Shown here piece after piece: positions 40,133 to 41,477 of a stretch of 41,477 nucleotides of DNA. The stretch is from an uncultured Lachnospiraceae bacterium (GTDB taxonomy: Bacteria > Bacillota > Clostridia > Lachnospirales > Lachnospiraceae). The stretch is from assembly GCA_910588215.1 (NCBI GenBank), contig CAJUQJ010000036.1:1-41477 (forward strand), written 5' to 3'. The position numbers were made by a program, and so were the translations under genes. A model generated the notes under the pieces. The model made no database searches. It worked only from the letters and a program-made list of their open reading frames with translations, and was not told the origin of the DNA. How positions within the stretch are numbered: the first letter of the stretch is position 1; each line of letters begins with the position of its first letter.

Positions 40133-41477
40133 CATAGAACGAAGTGTACTTAGGATCTCGTTACAGGTATGGGCATTCCTGATTTTTTCTCGAACAGGCG
40201 ATACACGAGCAGACTGATGTGTAACAGATAAGAAAATGCGCTTTGATGCGGTTTTCCCGCCTGACATGGACAGGACGTGCTTCAAGATCCGTTTTCATGA
40301 TGCGGAAGTTTTCTTTAATCTCCCCGTCCTCTGTCACATTTGTGGTCTTTATAAAGCGGGCGGAATCATTTTGATTTTTGCCTTTACGTTTCTTTCCGGG
40401 TTGCTCGATCATTTTTATGGCACCTGCTATCTGTTGCTCATGGATCCGTTTCTGGTATGCCTTGTATTTTGGGGAGTAGCTAACAACGACTGTTTCATCC
40501 ATGTTTCCGTTTACGACAGGAACCTCCTTGTAATAGATGGTCTCGTAGACTTCCGGGTCAGATTCATCCAGAGTGGGAGAGGTTGAGGGATTTCCTGGAG
40601 CCAGTTTTTTTAAACTGCGCAGGATCCAGGGCGATAGTCCTGTCTTCTTTCCGCATCTTTTTTAAGGACTGGGTGATAACATAGGAACGGTTTCCAAAGC
40701 TGTTAAATCTGCGGTTTGATCTGCTTATGAGTCCTGCATCTGAACAGAAGATAAATCCGCTGCAGTCAAAATCTTTTATCACTTTCGATTCAAGGGGTTT
40801 TAAAGTTGTCTGTTCATTGTGGTTTCCGGGAAAGATATCAAAAGCCAGAGGGATTCCATCCGCCTGTTCGATCTCGAAGTAGTAGTTTGTGCAGTCGTAG
40901 TAGAGCACTTTTTTGTAGAGTTCTTCTTGAATAAAATCGGATTCTTCAGCCATGACCGAGAGTGCACGATATACGTTCAGCAGCTCATACCTAGGCGGCT
41001 CGAGCAGTGTTTTACAGTAAGAGAAACTGCTGAGCCTGCTGGAAGGGGAAAGGATCCTTGCATAGATCAGGTCGGTCAAGATGGCTCCCGGGTCATAGGT
41101 GTATCTGTGGCGCTTTGAGATCTTTTTACAGATGTCGTCGATCTTAAGCTGGGTACAAAGCTTTTGAAGAAAGAGATATCCCGTCTGAAAGCATCGTTCT
41201 TCATTCTTAGGTATGTAAGCTGTTCTGGAAAGGGAAACCGACATAGCGCTGGTCTTGTCATTGTATTGAGTCGTGTCTTTTTCTGATTCAGATTTTGCCC
41301 AGGCTATCATGGCATCAAAGTCACCATCAAACTGTCGGAGCAGCTCATTGAGTTTCCCGAGTTTCCGGTAGATCCTGGAAGAAGTTTTACCGTTTTCTTT
41401 CCGGTAGGATTGGTTGATATAAAGTAAACGGTAGATAGTGCGTACCTCGACTATGGCGGCAAAATGTGTGACAATAG
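40133..41477 (-). pseudogene. IS1634-like (IS4-superfamily) transposase, frameshifted and interrupted
   Basis: Reading on the minus strand from the window edge: INQSYRKENGKTSSRIYRKL and ERCFQTGYLFLQKLCTQLKI, then VLYYDCTNYYFEIEQADGIP with the first catalytic Asp. The roughly 30 residues normally found between this Asp and GIPLAFDIFPGNHNEQT appear deleted. FIFCSDAGLISRSNRRFN (second Asp) follows. A frameshift near 40580 separates it from MDETVVVSYSPKYKAYQKRI; further shifts near 40190-40215 leave LLVYRLFEKK and TCNEILSTLRSMV in different frames. The protein breaks off exactly at the IS66 terminus (40132). It is not functional. The 5' end is outside the window. Confidence 0.8.

Noticed and set aside
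40236..41118. Plus-strand frames over the IS1634-like region
   Set aside because: Antisense to the recognisable transposase fragments.
1..41477. CRISPR array
   Set aside because: No regularly spaced short repeats with unique spacers were seen; the only tandem repeats are the tRNA tail units and the repeats in the DUF4015 gene.

Overview
The window looks like the chromosome of a Gram-positive Clostridia member, most likely Lachnospiraceae. The reasons are a yaaO-to-yabC-type housekeeping block, a fabK-based type II fatty-acid cluster, spmA (endospore former), strong AGGAGG ribosome sites, CUT1 sugar transport with lipoprotein binding proteins, and small cysteine-rich Firmicute proteins. Most of the window is of medium GC. 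The stretch from about 33.46 to 38.3 kb is strikingly AT-rich and is probably acquired. No species can be named from the sequence alone.

Layout. (1) 1-760: the end of tRNA-Phe, a complete tRNA-Lys with its 3' tail repeated in tandem, then about 600 bases without a convincing gene but full of inverted repeats. (2) 761-3706: an orphan PTS EIIC, a CgeB-like glycosyltransferase and an HD-domain protein. (3) 3739-11940: a collinear block resembling Bacillus yaaO-tmk-yaaQ-yaaR-holB-yaaT-yabB-yabC. It holds an Orn/Lys/Arg-type decarboxylase, a guanylate-kinase-like protein, YaaR, HolB, RicT/YaaT, a TrmN6-like methyltransferase, a DUF4015 lipoprotein and RsmI. (4) 11975-19486: fatty-acid synthesis in the order acpP, fabK | fabD, fabG, fabF, fabZ, nitronate-monooxygenase-like gene | fabH. 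It has a near-consensus promoter, a strong internal terminator, and two copies of a TTTGA/TCAAA palindrome that resembles a FabT operator. No acc genes and no fab regulator are present.

(5) 19574-31867: glycan utilisation. A GH42 beta-galactosidase is followed by a two-component system on the minus strand, whose response regulator is broken at a G7 run. Divergent to the kinase are two paralogous sugar-binding lipoproteins, two MalFG-type permeases, a GH5 glycosidase and a GH35-like/DUF5597 glycosidase. No ATPase is encoded, so a shared one elsewhere is expected. (6) 31971-32658: spmA with a 16-codon leader ORF; spmB is missing.

(7) 32.7-41.5 kb: a mobile-DNA scrapyard next to spmA. It contains an internally deleted group II intron and then an AT-rich cassette made of a degenerate tyrosine-recombinase-like protein, an Eco57I/TaqI-like adenine methyltransferase and an overlapping PD-(D/E)XK nuclease. 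After these come a diverged second copy of the spmA 3' end, the C-terminal stub of a serine recombinase, a small putative HTH protein, two IS66 transposase 3' halves joined head to head, and a frameshifted IS1634-like transposase into which the IS66 end appears to have inserted. The recombinase-like/methyltransferase/nuclease cassette is the best candidate for a little-described (probably defensive) system. The hairpin-array repeats that deliver ribosome-binding sites, and the sensor made of a lipoprotein, kinase and regulator, are further points of interest.
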